In this document: piece after piece, positions 23,883-36,010 of the stretch
Numbering within the stretch: position 1 is the stretch's first letter
Layout of the letters: each line of letters opens with the position of its first letter
From: Acanthopleura granulata
Taxonomy: Eukaryota > Mollusca > Polyplacophora > Chitonida > Chitonidae
DNA: 64,000 bases
NCBI GenBank assembly: GCA_016165875.1
Contig: JABBOT010000013.1
Coordinates: 16,622,368 to 16,686,367, forward strand
Direction of reading: 5' to 3'
Translations under genes and position numbers: made by a program
The notes under the pieces: generated by a model
Told to the model about the DNA's origin: nothing
Database searches by the model: none
Seen by the model: only the letters and a program-made list of their open reading frames with translations

Positions 23883-24668
23883 AATGTTCCGGCTCTGAAC
23901 CGGACCCAACCTGGCTTCGCGGACACAAAGGAAAAGGACGAAGGAAACCAGCACGGGAGACAACTCCAGCCAGGGTCCATAAACCCTTCAGGCCTGGTGG
24001 TGAACATTATTCTGTTTATGAAGAGTATGAGGAGGATCAAGCTGTGTTAAGCGAAGAGGAACAGGATGATATGGCTGTAATGGGTGCCAGATTCTCCAAC
24101 TCAGTGACTGACTCGGCGACAAAGTCTGCCGTTTTTCCTATCCATATGTACAAAGTGACCAGTCGTAAACGCCTCGCTACCAACTCTGTTGTCTCTGAGG
24201 TGGACCGCTTAGTGCCAGGTGTACGTAGCTTCGATCACACACCTTCACGGAAATCACAAAGACTCGACATACAGTGTGCAGACGGTGATAGCTCCGCCTC
24301 TTTATCAGACATATCGGGGACCACGGAAAGTCTGGCCTCCATTATCAGGCCTGATGCCTGTGTGTTTGGTCGGCCTGAACAGTCGCACATCGCATCAAGT
24401 TCGGAACAATCGCCCACACCAAAAGAAAGGGAACCGTTACAAATTATTGTGAAAACGGAGAAACCGTCATTGGATGGCTCTCCAGAAATGACAGAGACTC
24501 ATGTACAGTTGACAGATGAAGATCTCAGTGCTTATGCGTGTCCTGCAGACTTTCCCTCATGTGCAGAGTCCAGTAGCAGTGGTGGTTTGCCATTAACAAA
24601 CAAACTTACATGTAACCCAGGGCAGCAGACGTCATCCCTGGATTCTGACCAACACAATGTAACCAAAA
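23883..24668 (+). CDS. Constant exon B of plus-strand gene 2
   Basis: Acceptor ccattcatttcag and donor AAAA|GTAAGT are both phase 1. It opens ECSGSEPDPTWLRGHKG, the family signature. Then come a basic patch (KGKGRRKPARE), an acidic stretch (YEEYEEDQAVLSEEEQDD) and a long Ser/Thr-rich disordered part. A sumoylation consensus is visible in IIVKTEKP, and a basic KSQR and SRKR-type patches would suit nuclear import. No enzyme domain is seen. Inferred role: disordered linker or transcriptional-regulatory segment joining exon A to alternative DNA-binding exons. The frame runs on past the donor to a stop, which would yield a short truncated form if the intron were retained. Confidence 0.8.
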
Positions 24669-24770
24669 GTAAGTATGAATACCTGCTTCTGAAAATTTGT
24701 ATTGCTTTTCTGAGGCAGGTTTTATTGACAAGAATACCAAACCGCCCACATCTGTCCATCTTAAGCAAAA

Positions 24771-24928
24771 TTTATTTATTTACGTGTATTTATTTATTTA
24801 TTTGATTTGATGTTCTATACTTAAGAATATCTCACTGGTATGACGATGGCCAGCATTACGGTGGAAGGAAACCAGACAGAGCCCAGGGAAAACCCATGAC
24901 CCTCAGCAGGTTGATGGCAGACCTTTTA
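24771..24928 (-). mobile_element. SINE-like element, truncated
   Basis: (ttta)n tail, then ccagcattacggtggaagga and gcaggttgatggcagacctt. The tRNA-like head is missing. It is intronic, about 100 bases after the exon B donor. Confidence 0.7.
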
Positions 24929-26591
24929 TGGTGGGGTAGTTTCCCAGCATGTCTTTAACAACACTTACAAACAAGAATACATATGTACAGTTCAAAAAGT
25001 TCTTCCATCACATTGCCTAAAACTGATAAAACATCTCTGTTTTCTTTTATTGAATTAACTTCATTCGTTCATTGTATACACTTCTGTTTATTATGAGGAG
25101 CATTTTGTGATCGTTTGCTAATGCTTTGTATAACATGTCTAATGTTTTGTGTCTATCCAGTCATGTTTTTGGAGAGTATAGAAGAAATCCTGTATCCAGA
25201 GTGAAAAAGATTACTCTGTACTATTAATTAGCAAGATGTAAAACTTTTTGAGCTGGACAATTTTAAATGATGTTACTAATGATGAGACTGTTTTTAATAG
25301 CTGAAGACCATCAAATATGGGAAGTTTTGGTCTCTTTTTCATGAAACCTGCCTTAAATGTACAGTTTGAAACAGGTGGGCACTATGCGTAAGTACATGGT
25401 ATGTGAAAACCTGTGGATCTGGAAGTGTTGCTTGCCAAAAGCTGGTGGTTCTTCAGGCTGTCCTGTTTCCTCCTACAACATGTACAAGTACGACACTGGA
25501 CAGTGGTCATTGTCATAGTTGTGCAATATTCTGGTACATTATTAAACACCAACTACACCATCTACATGTAGTCACAAGTCAGCAGTTTTCCACTTTCCTT
25601 CTTGCTGTGTCAGGCGAGCAGTGGGGAGAAAATCAAACGTTTTCATGTATATTGATATATATACAAGTAACCTATTTCACGGTTAATAACAGATAACTTG
25701 GCTAAGGTTGATTTTAGAGGAGAACAAGATGAGGTAGTGTAGTCATGTGGCTGTCACCCCAGTACTGAGTACATGTGCACGGGACACAGAGACACCCCTC
25801 AGCTGGGGATGTATCCTTCCCCAGTAGTATGCTATGACATCATGCTTATAAATATTCAGTACTTGTAGCAAGAAAATAGTGAAGGAGAGGAACGTGAAGA
25901 TTTTGGTTTGGCAAATCCATATTTTGAAATACGGGTACATGGACGTTTATGCCATCATTAGGAAATACCATCATATTTCGTAAGTTGAAACATGGATTAA
26001 ACTAAAATGAATGCATGGACTTTCTTCAGAGTTATACTTATTCTATATTACATGAAAGTAATCAGCGGGTTCAACAGCTTGTATATGGAAAACAGAAATC
26101 TGCTAAACATACACAGGAAGAGATTGCTGGAATATACCACTGATATTAGTCTGGTGTACTGGTATTTAGACTTTTTTTTTTCAGTGTGTTTTGTCCACTA
26201 CATGTATGTAAATAAACACACACTATGATAGTTCTGGCTGTTAAAGTACATGTAATTCTTTTGCCATGTGTGTGGACATCATACACTTAGGATATGGGAA
26301 GAACCTATTCCTACATTCTTCTTATGGCTGAAGACTTTCATCGACCATTTTATGCTGATATTTTGTGGAGTATGTTGGATTTTTGTGCTGATATTTAAAG
26401 AAGACATTTCTTTACCTTGTGTGTTGGAACTGCAGATCCAACAGTGGGAACCAATTTCGGAATTTGGAGAAACTCAGTATGTTTACGATATGTAGATACT
26501 GCATTTTGGATTCAGGCTGAACAGAACGTGGTCTATGCTCCAGCATGTCTGGCATCAAAAATGTGAATGTGACTCCCATTGTACTTTCCAG
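24929..26591. other. Intron of plus-strand gene 2
   Basis: No exon recognised between the SINE and the pipsqueak exon. Several short open frames lack splice context or homology. Confidence 0.45.
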
Positions 26592-27076
26592 AAGAAACCA
26601 TAAACCTCGCTGAAAATGTGGACTTGGTAGACGTTGAAGACTCAGCAGAACTGCTCGACTTACAGACTGTGATACAAGAGCAAGCCTTATCACACAGGTT
26701 TAACGTTCTTAGGACTCTGCAGACGACATCGACCACATGTCCTGTATTACCAGCAAACCAAAACACAGTCTTAGATGGTTTTATTCGACATATCAAAAGC
26801 AGGAAGCACGAGAAGGTTTCATCTGTGGCGGATGTGTCTGATTCAGACGGTAGAAGTTTGAGAGACGGTATTAGCCAGGCCGCAGGTGAAGACGTGTATG
26901 TTTCACGCGGCAGGAAGAGCCGTGCCTGGACGCAGGCGGACATGGACCAGGCTGTGGCCGCTGTGGAGAGTGGCGTGATGTCACAGCGACGAGCGTGTCA
27001 GTTGTTGGGGGTGCCGCGCACGAGTCTGCAGCGGAGACTCATAGGGTCATTTGTCAGGGAGGACAGGTACCTGTAA
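26592..27076 (+). CDS. Alternative terminal exon of gene 2: pipsqueak-type HTH
   Basis: The acceptor (cattgtactttccag) gives phase 1 entry, matching the exon B donor. It codes for 160 residues plus a stop. Residues about 1-110 are acidic to polar, with a leucine-rich helix (AELLDLQTVIQEQAL). Residues about 115-150 form a pipsqueak/HTH_psq-like unit: RAWTQADMDQAVAAVESG, then a segment with QRRACQLLGVPRTSLQRRL, matching the pattern 'W/Y-t-x-x-x-[LM]-x-x-A-[VI]-x-x-v-x-x-G-x-[MV]-S-x-r-x-A-x-x-x-[GY]-[VI]-P-r-[ST]-[ST]-L'. Such domains bind DNA in BTB-psq factors and transposases. The stop follows soon after, so the HTH is C-terminal. A candidate poly(A) signal lies at 27707. Confidence 0.82.
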
Positions 27077-27706
27077 TGGCTGGAATAGTCCATCATCAAT
27101 GTGATGCATCGTCTAATTGGGAAATTCTTGTGATGTCAAGATCTACTGCTTCTGTAGTCTTTTTGTGTGAGAAGTTTAAGAACCAAATGAAACTGCAAGC
27201 CTTTGTTTCTGAGCAGAAGTGTAATTATCACGTCTGTTGCTTGCAGAAGCCCAGGAGTGTGATTTGCATACCTAGATTCACACTCCCCAGACTCTACATT
27301 ATTTCAGGCATGTGTTCGTAGGACACCTAGACATTGTTTCTGGAATGTGGTATTAAAGTGTGGGACTGTGATAGCATGCCTCAGATACAAAGGTCTAAAA
27401 CTATTGAATGAAAATATGAAGGCACGTGTCTTGTGTGTTTTGCCTTCTTCAGCCTTCCGTCCATGTTGTTCCTTCTGTGAGTAGCTGCCCAGTGCTGGGT
27501 AATACATACATATATCTGCCATTGACAAACTTCATTGTAACATTTAACTCAAGAAACTTAAATTTATTTGCTGACTTAAACTAACCAAGAAGATCATACC
27601 TTGTATAAGTCTTTATTCAATCATCCTGAACAGCCCTGTTGGCAACACTAAAGATAGAAATGTGTGAGAATGTCACAGGTCTGGCTTACTCCTCATCTGT
27701 TCTAAC

Positions 27707-27712
27707 AATAAA
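27707..27712 (+). terminator. Candidate poly(A) signal for the pipsqueak isoform
   Basis: AATAAA about 630 bases after the stop at 27076. Use is not shown. Confidence 0.4.
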
Positions 27713-27869
27713 GATGTAACTTCGAATCCGGCCTTGAACAGGGAATTTGCAGTTCCTCATACTCACTGCAAGTCTGGAAACAGGTGCTGGACATTTTTGG
27801 AAACAGCTTTGCATCCAGTGTATAACATGAACAACATGGGCATACGTGTACCATTTCATCCAAAACGTT

Positions 27870-28013
27870 TTCAAAAATGGAAGTCACCTATTTGCAGGCT
27901 TGTCACTGTGATGACAAGCCTGCAATTAGCCTCCATGGCCTACATGTGCATACCGTTACATTCAAAGGGGTGTTTTCAAAAATGGCAGTCACCTATTTGC
28001 AGGCTTGTCACTG
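27870..28013. repeat. Direct repeat with embedded hairpin
   Basis: The phrase tcacctatttgcaggcttgt recurs about 100 bases apart. In the first copy gcaggcttgtca (27894-27905) and tgacaagcctgc (27912-27923) form a perfect 12-bp stem with a 6-base loop. Confidence 0.75.
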
Positions 28014-28714
28014 TTTGCGTGTCCAAGGTGACAACAGGCAGTGGGTGACACTCGGGTTGCCATGTGCACGATAGAATGTACTTGGAACACCACTTGCCTT
28101 CTAGTGCTGTGGTGTGTATATCGGTAGGTCACATGTGGGGACATTTGTCATTTCGTTGATGGTTTGTTGTGGGCACTCTGGTTTCCTCCACCCATAAACC
28201 TGACCGCCATCTTGTAGCACCTTCACCATGTCAAGGGTTCTTTTCTGCTTTGCTACAGAAGATCCCTTGACCTTTCAATACTACAACTGGTTCATTCTAG
28301 TCATGGGCTAATCTAAACTGGGTCATCCAATGAAATCTCTCAGCACACCCTGTTTTCTGATCTTAAATTAATTGAAGTTGCATGATCATGTGACCAGAAC
28401 TGTGCCTTGCACATGTGAGATGGACACTCTTATTGGTCAGAACTACTCCTTCCTTCTGGCACTTGATTGGTGAGGTAGATGTATTTGAACTGAACTTGAG
28501 TTATCCACCAAAGATGCCAAAATCATCCCTGGCATTGTTGTACAGGGATGACCCCTAGTGTAGCAAGAATGTCATGTAGGTGGAAAATTCTTCAGTATGC
28601 CATCAAATTATTTCAGATAAATAAGTGATATATAGAGAGGATGTTGCACAGTGAAGGTTGAATATCATAAAAATTGTTCAAGTGAGAGGTGAAAATGATA
28701 ACCCATGTGATGCA

Positions 28715-28975
28715 AAGCTTCGAGTCCATGCTGCCAAAGTGCTGCCGCCACTGGAACATCATTCCAAAGACACCAGATCACTCCGCCACATTATACTGAC
28801 ACCGGGCCGACCACTCGTGTTTCCTTGCTCTTACCTGTCAGTGCTGAGCACCAAACCGGGCACTCACAAGTTCCATTTTTAAGGTCTTTTGTATTACCTG
28901 GTCCAGGATTGGTCCTGGGTCTCCCCACCTGAGATTGATCCCAGATCTCCCAACCTCGAGGCGGACGCTCTTACG
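28715..28975. repeat. Dispersed repeat, family 2
   Basis: Similar sequence at 63212-63450 shares caaagtgctgc..ccactgg, ccaaagacacca and cattatactgacac, and ends with tgatcccagatctcccaac-like text. Two diverged copies in one window indicate an interspersed repeat. No coding potential is seen. Confidence 0.65.
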
Positions 28976-29019
28976 TAAACAACCATGTAATTACAGCATT
29001 CTGTTTCTGTTCTCCTCAG

Positions 29020-29237
29020 GTAAGCAGACGCCACCCATGACCTGTGAAGATTGCGGGTCCGTGTTCAACAGGTACGACTCCTTCAGGAGACACCGGCGCT
29101 CCCACCGTCTCAACGTGCGTTTCGGTTGTAAGTTCTGTGACAAGTCCTTCACTCGAAATGAACATCTCAAGCGACATCAGAGAGGCGTTCATCAGTTTGG
29201 AGAGGAGCCGATACATATCATGCCTGTATCGCCATAG
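29020..29237 (+). CDS. Alternative terminal exon of gene 2: two C2H2 zinc fingers
   Basis: The 3' splice site (ttctgttctcctcag) gives phase 1 entry. It codes for 71 residues plus a stop. Finger 1 is C-x2-C-x12-H-x3-H starting at CEDCGSVF, and finger 2 is C-x2-C-x12-H-x4-H starting at CKFCDKSF, joined by a short linker with RLNVRFG. The tail is short (EEPIHIMPVSP). It is a classic nucleic-acid-binding pair, likely an alternative C-terminus to the pipsqueak exon of the same gene. The first bases of the exon, GTAAGC, are themselves a donor consensus, so acceptor and donor are juxtaposed. Candidate poly(A) signal at 29564. Confidence 0.85.
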
Positions 29238-29563
29238 GCCTTCACCTACTATTATAAACGTGTGAAAATAGCACTTTATCTGCACAGCATAAACATGGCG
29301 AAGGGAAACAACTCTTGTAACCTATGGAAGAATTGTCGCAGGCCAAGCTGTCTTGAGCTGAGGCACCTAAGCACAGGCCCCCTAGCCCTTCACCTATATG
29401 AAAGTATGAAAAACAGGATAAGTAGGTTACACATGTGCAATTCAATCAATTTGGTCCGACATTTGCCTGAAGATTTATTGAAGAGTGCTGGAGTACTGAT
29501 TGAATAACACTGCCACCCAGGCAATCTATGTTTTCTATACTTGTCATTTTACACCTGGTTAAA

Positions 29564-29569
29564 AATAAA
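29564..29569 (+). terminator. Candidate poly(A) signal for the zinc-finger isoform
   Basis: AATAAA about 330 bases after the stop at 29237. Use is not shown. Confidence 0.45.
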
Positions 29570-32075
29570 AGCAAATTTTGTCTGATTGGGGTAGAATTGA
29601 AAACTGTTTGCGAGGGTTTTTACCACTGGCACTACTACTGTGTGTATGTCACTCAGTCTGTAGGTCAGATTTTTAGCATCCCATCTTTTAACATGGGCAT
29701 CTCATGTTTGAACATGGGCCTCCCATCTGACCATCTTTTAACATGGGCCATCAGGCTGAGGGTGCAAGGCAGGGAGTCCTGTACCACAGGTGTTCCAGCT
29801 ATTGCGTGTTTGCATTTGCTTATGTTTACTAGCCTTGCAGTTCAATCCGATGGATGGCACTGAAGTCCCAGCATATCTGGCGGCTACAGGATTTGCTTCC
29901 CTTTGTTAGAGAGTTGTGCAGTTAATTTTCAACTGTGCCCAGCTTAACCGCAGATTGCATGGTCATCCATTGAGATACTGTGCTCTGAGGGCTCAGTAAT
30001 AAGAATAGGCTTTTTAAAGCTCACATGTGTTGAAGTACAAACAGTGTTTTTCATGTGAGTTATCAAATCACAAGTTAAAAGAATATTTGTGCAGTATTCC
30101 ATTTGTATGATTTGCATTGTTATCTCTGTGTGATTTTTGAGAAATTTGAAGCTTATAGAGCCTGTTTTGGATGGACCAGTAATGTTAGTACATAGATGTT
30201 CATGTGTTACCCTGTACTGTAAAATCCGACAACTTTGTTTTTGATATCAGAAGTGCTGTATTTTACCTGAAATTTATCAATTTTCAAGTGACACATTTTC
30301 CTTGCTTCTGAATGATTCGTTCTCTTTTTTTAGAGCCAGTTAAGAGTTTTTTGTGAAGTTAGATTAATATCTTACCAGAGAAACTGAATTGAGGGCATCA
30401 AAAGTATCATTTGGCATCTAATCTGTAGGTGAAATACAGTACATGTACGGACATTTCACCATTCCAGTTAACCATGCGTGTAGTTTATTCATGTTAGCAG
30501 TTCATGCCATGGCTTAGGGTTAAGATAACTAGCTCAGCACAGTGACCCAGGAGCCTCTTACCCATGCAGTGGCTGTTCAATTCCAGCTCATGCTGGGTGG
30601 CTCTCCGGTCGTACGTGGGAAAGTCTGCCATCGATCTGCAGATGGTCGAGGTGCTCCTATCACCATAAAGCGGACCACCTTCATAGAAGTGAAACGTGTT
30701 TGGGTACAGGGAGAAACACCATCAGAAGATAAATAGAAAAATCAATGAATAGGTCATAGGATTTGTGGCATTTTTAACGATGTTCGTGAAACCCTGGTGG
30801 TATTTCAAGATCATGATCAAATGTGTACAAATCGTCAGGGGTTTTATCCACAGTGCTTGTGTGGCTGGCCACTATCTGCATGTTGTAACATCTGTTAAGG
30901 ACCATTTGCCATCCACCAAAATGGTCACCATAACTTGCCACAAGTTAGTGGTTTACCATGGGCACTCTGGTTTCCTCTGCCCACTCTGGTTTTCTCTGCC
31001 CATAAACCTGGTCCCTATCTCTCAGAAGTTTGAAGTCAGCCTCGCTGTGATAAATTGCGCCCTTTTTTGGTCATATTTTGTCAAAGTCAGCCAAGTGGTA
31101 GTCATTACAGAAAACCAAAAAATCAGTGCCTTTATAAATGACTGATAACCCAATGAATTATTTCCCCTACATCATGTACATGTACAAAGGAAAAGATTTC
31201 TTAAAATGTACATCTAGGCATAATATGTATTTACCTGCAACTGTTCACAGTTCACAGCTTTTTATTAAGTATATGTATTTGAGAAGAGAAACTATAAAAT
31301 TACTGTATACATGTGTTACTGAATTTGCAATTTGTCTTATTTGAGTTTTATTACAAAGTGTAACATGTCATAATTATAGCAAACTTTTGCAGCTTAATTT
31401 AAATTTCTGTTCCTCGAGAACATGTGATGTGTACACCAGAGACAAAGATTTTACCTTTTGTTGTGGTCTAATTTCATTGTGCAGTTTTATGTCATTATTA
31501 AATGTTGAGTCATTTAGGCTGTATTTGTTATTCATTTTAAAACGCTACTTTTTGGGGGATTTCTTATCCTGTACATTTTCTGTTGGGGGTGAACCAGTCT
31601 GTTTGATGAAAACTGTCAGAGACTGAACAAACTTTTTGAAGTTACTGAATCCCTGCAAAATTTTGTTTGCTGGGAGCTTCATGTTTTCAGAGTATCAGGT
31701 GCATCCCAACAGTGTCAAAGTCAAAATGGCATCACATTGTCAGTGCTGCTTCACTGAAATGCCATGTCAGTAGCACTCAATCACAGTATAATAATACCAG
31801 ACCAGCTACATGACCACTGGTTGTAACTGACTTTTATCCACATGGTGAACACCAAGCCAAAGAAGTACAAGGATTCATAATTTCAAAACCTTGGACTGGA
31901 ACTCCCTGGATGCCAAGTACTTGGAAGTGAACCCAAATTTCCGTAACATTTGTCGATTGAGTATGGACCTGTTAAGAGGTAGCTGTAGGTTTCAGGCTCA
32001 AAGTTGAGACTGAAAATATCTTCAGTGTAAGTTTATTTAACAATATCTTTCGATTGCTGTGCTGTCTGTGAGGAA
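29570..32075. other. Intergenic stretch with a SINE
   Basis: No supported coding sequence. Contains the SINE-like copy at 30508-30748 and a piece of the third dispersed repeat near 30950-31015 (gggcactctggtttcctctg, then cccataaacctgg). Confidence 0.45.
30508..30748 (+). mobile_element. SINE-like element, diverged
   Basis: Body phrases tctccggtcgtacgtgggaa and gcagatggtcg and an A-rich tail are visible. The head is degraded. Confidence 0.6.
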
Positions 32076-32344
32076 ATATCGACATAATGTTTTACTCTTA
32101 TGTATTATTATGTACGGGGTCAGAAGCAAACCACTGTACGTCCTTTTTACTGTAGCAAGTTAGAATTCAACCCTTCTTGATTCAGCCATAGAGCAGTTTT
32201 GAAGTAAGGAGTTTGGTTTGGGGTAAATATGTAAGTTTTGAAGTAAGGAGTTTGGTTTGGGGTAAATATGTAAAAAGGACGTACAGTGGTTTGCTTCTGA
32301 CCCCGTACATAATAATACATAAGAGTAAAACATTATGTCGATAT
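32076..32344. repeat. Perfect 75-bp inverted repeat (hairpin)
   Basis: The left arm 32076-32150 and right arm 32270-32344 are exact reverse complements over 75 bases. The 119-base loop contains a tandem duplication of aagtaaggagtttggtttgg plus gtaaatatgtaa. Possibilities are a very young foldback element, a recent inverted duplication or an assembly fold-back. Confidence 0.95.
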
Positions 32345-35270
32345 GGGGAGAACAAAACTGTGGTGATAAATACTGTCAGCTGACTGCATGAGAAAGGCTC
32401 GCATAGCTTCAGTATTACTGTGTGAAAATAGTGCTATATGTACTTGTTTTCCAGGCTCTTAATTCATACTGGTACGTCAATCAAAAAACAAATCAACGCC
32501 TGAAGTGCTACAAGTTAAAAAATGAATACTTGTAATATGATGGTAACAAAACTTGACATCACAATGAATGAGCAAAAGTTCAAATTTATGGTATGGGTAC
32601 AGTAACACATACACAGCCTGGTCTCTAATTCAGATGAAAAGAGTAAAGATGGTATAGCATCATCCCATAACATATTACCACACACTATGTGTAAGCAAAT
32701 GTCAACAGCTTTGTAGAAACAAATCAGTTTATTTTTTTTAGACAATAAACATGAAAATGTTGTGTTCATTAAGCTGGACATTTCTGTGAAAATGTTTCAT
32801 CTATATGCATTTAATACATGTAAAGTTCTTTGCAATAAAAGGTACTGCCCAGAAAGGTCATAGCGTTATGATAAAAATAAATACCATGTCTATTACAAAA
32901 TCACCTGTCAAAGTGCAAATAAACAAACTTATCTCTAAGTCTAACCCAATAAAAATTACAGAAACAGAAATAAAAAAAATAAGTAATTGAAAACCCCCCG
33001 ACGTAAATCAACATCAATCTAGAAAAACCATTGGTAAATCAACAGAAAAGAGAAATTCATGTATTAAATCAGGTAATATGATTAAAATTTAGCTTTACAT
33101 TGGGCTTTAATGAAAATGGCTAAACATTGCAAGAACATGAAGAACATTCATTGAAGAACTGAAATGATTGATCACATTCATATGTACTTCTGGTAAAACC
33201 ATTATTACGAGGAAGAGCAATGGAATTGTATTGAAATTCACAGTCTCTTACAGTTTCCAGTCATACATGTATATTTCAATCTTTTTTTTTTTGTTTATTT
33301 TTCTTGCCTTCATACTGCTTTACTGAAATGTGTAAAAATAGATCCAAAAAAGCATCAACACATACATGTATATTGCACTTGGTTTTACCGATTCTTTCCA
33401 TCAAGTTCTACATCACCTGCAATACATGAACATGTACCCGTATATCAAATCACTTTGTGTTCTATCCGAATCAACTGAATATAACACTTATCCATAATTA
33501 ATACACAAGTATTATTCAATACTTCTGATTACACACAGTTCTTGGCATTCATTCAACACACAAAGAGCTATTCTGACAAGTCATACAGGCAAACGTGTAC
33601 ATGTAGTGCTGACATATCTGGAAGGTAGAAAGACTGGAAACTAGCACCTAAAGTAATGCTTTATTTCTTATTTTGTCTTTAAAAATGAGCTTTATTGGGC
33701 AAATGCTATGTTCTCCAATGTGCACCATTTTGTGTGCACACATGTATACAAGGTTCATGGCATTCCCTTGGAAAGAATCACTGGTTTTGGGGAAGACAAC
33801 TGTAGCCTGTGATAACATCCTGGATGACAAAACTTAGAGAAAACGAGATGTTACCCTCACTTACTGCTTACCGAATAGAACCACTTGAAAGAGTTTGTCC
33901 TGTTCTTGACGGGGCCGCCTATGTTCACAAAACTTTGTAAACTGTTTTTCTTTTTCTTTTTTTGTAACTTACGATACATGTACCTTGCAAATCATGTCGT
34001 CTCATGGGACCTTATCATACAGACAGTGTTATAAACTGAAAGTTTGCATTTGAAACCACATGAGATTTAGTTTTGTGAAATTTGTCCGAGATGTGGTCAT
34101 GAAAACTGACCTGACTAAAAAGCCCTGCCCATCAGCATGAGAAACACTACATCAATACAAGCTACAGTCCACCTCCTTCATAAGTAACATTACACTTTTT
34201 CATCAAAATGCTAAAGACACAGGTCTTCTTGAAATGGAAACGATTTGTGAGCACTTGAAGGGAGATAACTTATCATACTGAAAGGGTTAAGTGTAACACT
34301 CAAAAAAAACCAAAAAAAACCCAAAAAACTACCGAAGTGCTTTCTGCGCACACATGCACCTAAAAGTGTGACTTAATCCAAGAAAGAGCAAAGGAGCACA
34401 CGGCTGTGGACCCCTTTGTTAAAAGCCTGACGGACTGTTTTATGAGTTTCCCCATCGCAAATCATTGCACTATGTTCAATTTCAAAAATTAACCATTCCT
34501 TGCTATAATATATTCTAGTTAGCATGGCACATTTGATAACATGTGTGAACAATGCACCCTGATGCCCAAACACATGTGGAGGACATCTCCAATCAACATA
34601 CAGCTCCATGTTTAGATGTACGGTAGAGTTTCAAAAAAATAACTTACATGCAATTCTTTTATAACATGTAATGAAGGTTTAAGCACCAAAATCTGCAAAA
34701 CGCGAATTTGTAAACAACCATTTCAGAAACATTCAACATATGTCAGTCCCTGGATGCTGGGTTCAAATTTAGGGCAAGGCCATTCATACTGAGGGTAAAA
34801 GAAGAAAAACAAACTTCTGACAGCCAATCAAAGGTTTGCCTTCTTTCAGTAGCAAATAATCGAGGCCCTTGAAAAACTAGAACCATTCGTTCTTTTGGGC
34901 AACCTGTATACATATATACAGAGATAACTCGCTGGAATTCTGAATTCAACAGTCAAAAGGTAGAATCTGAAAAAGAAGTTATGTAAATGGTTTTATCAGT
35001 TTAACAGATGACTGAAAATATTGCCAGGAAATGTTTGCATAATTCACATTTAGAAGAAGATCAAAGTGTTAACCAAGAGATGTCACACTTTGTGGAAGAA
35101 ACAACAGGTCTGGATGAAATTCGAAATGAGACTCTGGCGTTGGTGTGTTTGACGTCATACCGGCCGAATAAAGGAATTTCGGCTGAACCTATGCGAATGT
35201 TTGTCTGTTCTACCAAGATATAAGGATTAAGGATGTTGACTTGGGTTCACTGAACATTTTAATGCTGCCA
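32345..35270. other. Intergenic stretch, no gene seen
   Basis: AT-rich with many tacatgta motifs, a T-rich run near 33280 and an A-rich run near 34302-34330. A perfect CRE palindrome is at 35150. Confidence 0.45.
35150..35157. promoter_or_regulatory. CRE palindrome TGACGTCA
   Basis: Perfect 8-bp consensus. No gene start is identified next to it. Confidence 0.25.
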
Positions 35271-36010
35271 TTAGGCCCTTGAACAATGACACCTGGAAGA
35301 GTTATAAATGATATACACTGTGTGTGATGTGGCACAGAGGCAGTAGTTGGTGTATATACAGCTTAGTCTAGCTCTAACCGAAATATTGGACATCACTTTA
35401 GTGAGGGCTTTCGCTCCCATGGCTTGACAACCATACCAACATGCTGCGTTTCTGGGATAGTTATTCAGAGGCTGCTGAAAGAAGGCATCTCCAGACTTGT
35501 CTTGCTTTTGAAGATACAGCTTCAAACTCGCCACCGTGCAGCTGGCGTCAGTCGTGGCGTACATCCAAACTTTTTTCAGGTTTTCTCTAAAATGAATGCC
35601 GTGGTATGATTTGTCGGCTTCATTACAAGCCATCCGAACAAAAGTCCTTTCCAACTTTGTCTGTTTTGAAAACGAAGGATTCAACCTTCAAGTTCCGCAA
35701 TTCCCTCCCTCCCTCCCTTTATGGCCGAAGTGATAGGTGATGTCAAATCAGACTTTCCTCATGAGTGACACAGTATCGCGGGTGGAAAAATAACCACTGT
35801 AGAAAAGCTTCCTTAAATCTTCTGAGGAGGTGGTCACTCCCATCTTGTTGCTTCTGTTTTTTCATGCCCTAACGCAAGTTGTTACTCGATGTAAATTCCC
35901 GATCTCTTAAGACACCGAAAGCACAGTTGTAAGGAGGAGACCTAAGGAATCTGTTAATCGCGGTCCTCAACCCCAGGAGAGCTGATTTGGAACGCTGGTT
36001 TCCCTCTCGC
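35271..36010 (-). pseudogene. Decayed Crypton-type tyrosine recombinase relic
   Basis: Minus-sense translation from about 36010 shows the end of a core-binding domain (LLGLRTAINRFLRSPPYN, then LRDREFTSSNN). After a frameshift come SSEDLRKLFYSGYF, an FDITYHFGHKGREG segment (position of the first catalytic Arg), RTFVRMACNEADKSYHG, YATTDASCTVASLKLYL, and YGCQAMGAKALTKVMSNIS. The expected H-x-x-R catalytic motif after IYTN reads YCLC, so both residues are lost. TGA codons at 35750-35748 and 35690-35688 break the frame, and the C-terminal tyrosine region is missing. The order of blocks is that of Crypton recombinases (DUF3504-type catalytic domain). No phase 1 splice acceptor fits, so it is probably an inserted transposon rather than an exon. 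Confidence 0.8.

Larger units (their letters stand above)
27077..28714. other. 3' UTR and intron between the alternative ends of gene 2
   Basis: Likely 3' UTR of the pipsqueak isoform up to AATAAA at 27707. Further on there is a 43-bp direct repeat with a perfect 12-bp hairpin at 27894-27923 and a fragment of a third dispersed repeat near 28150-28215 (ggtttcctccacccataaac). Confidence 0.5.

Noticed and set aside
35271..35684. Treating the recombinase-like frame as another alternative terminal exon
   Set aside because: The only usable acceptor would be phase 0. Upstream sequence continues the recombinase similarity through stops, so it fits a dead transposon better.
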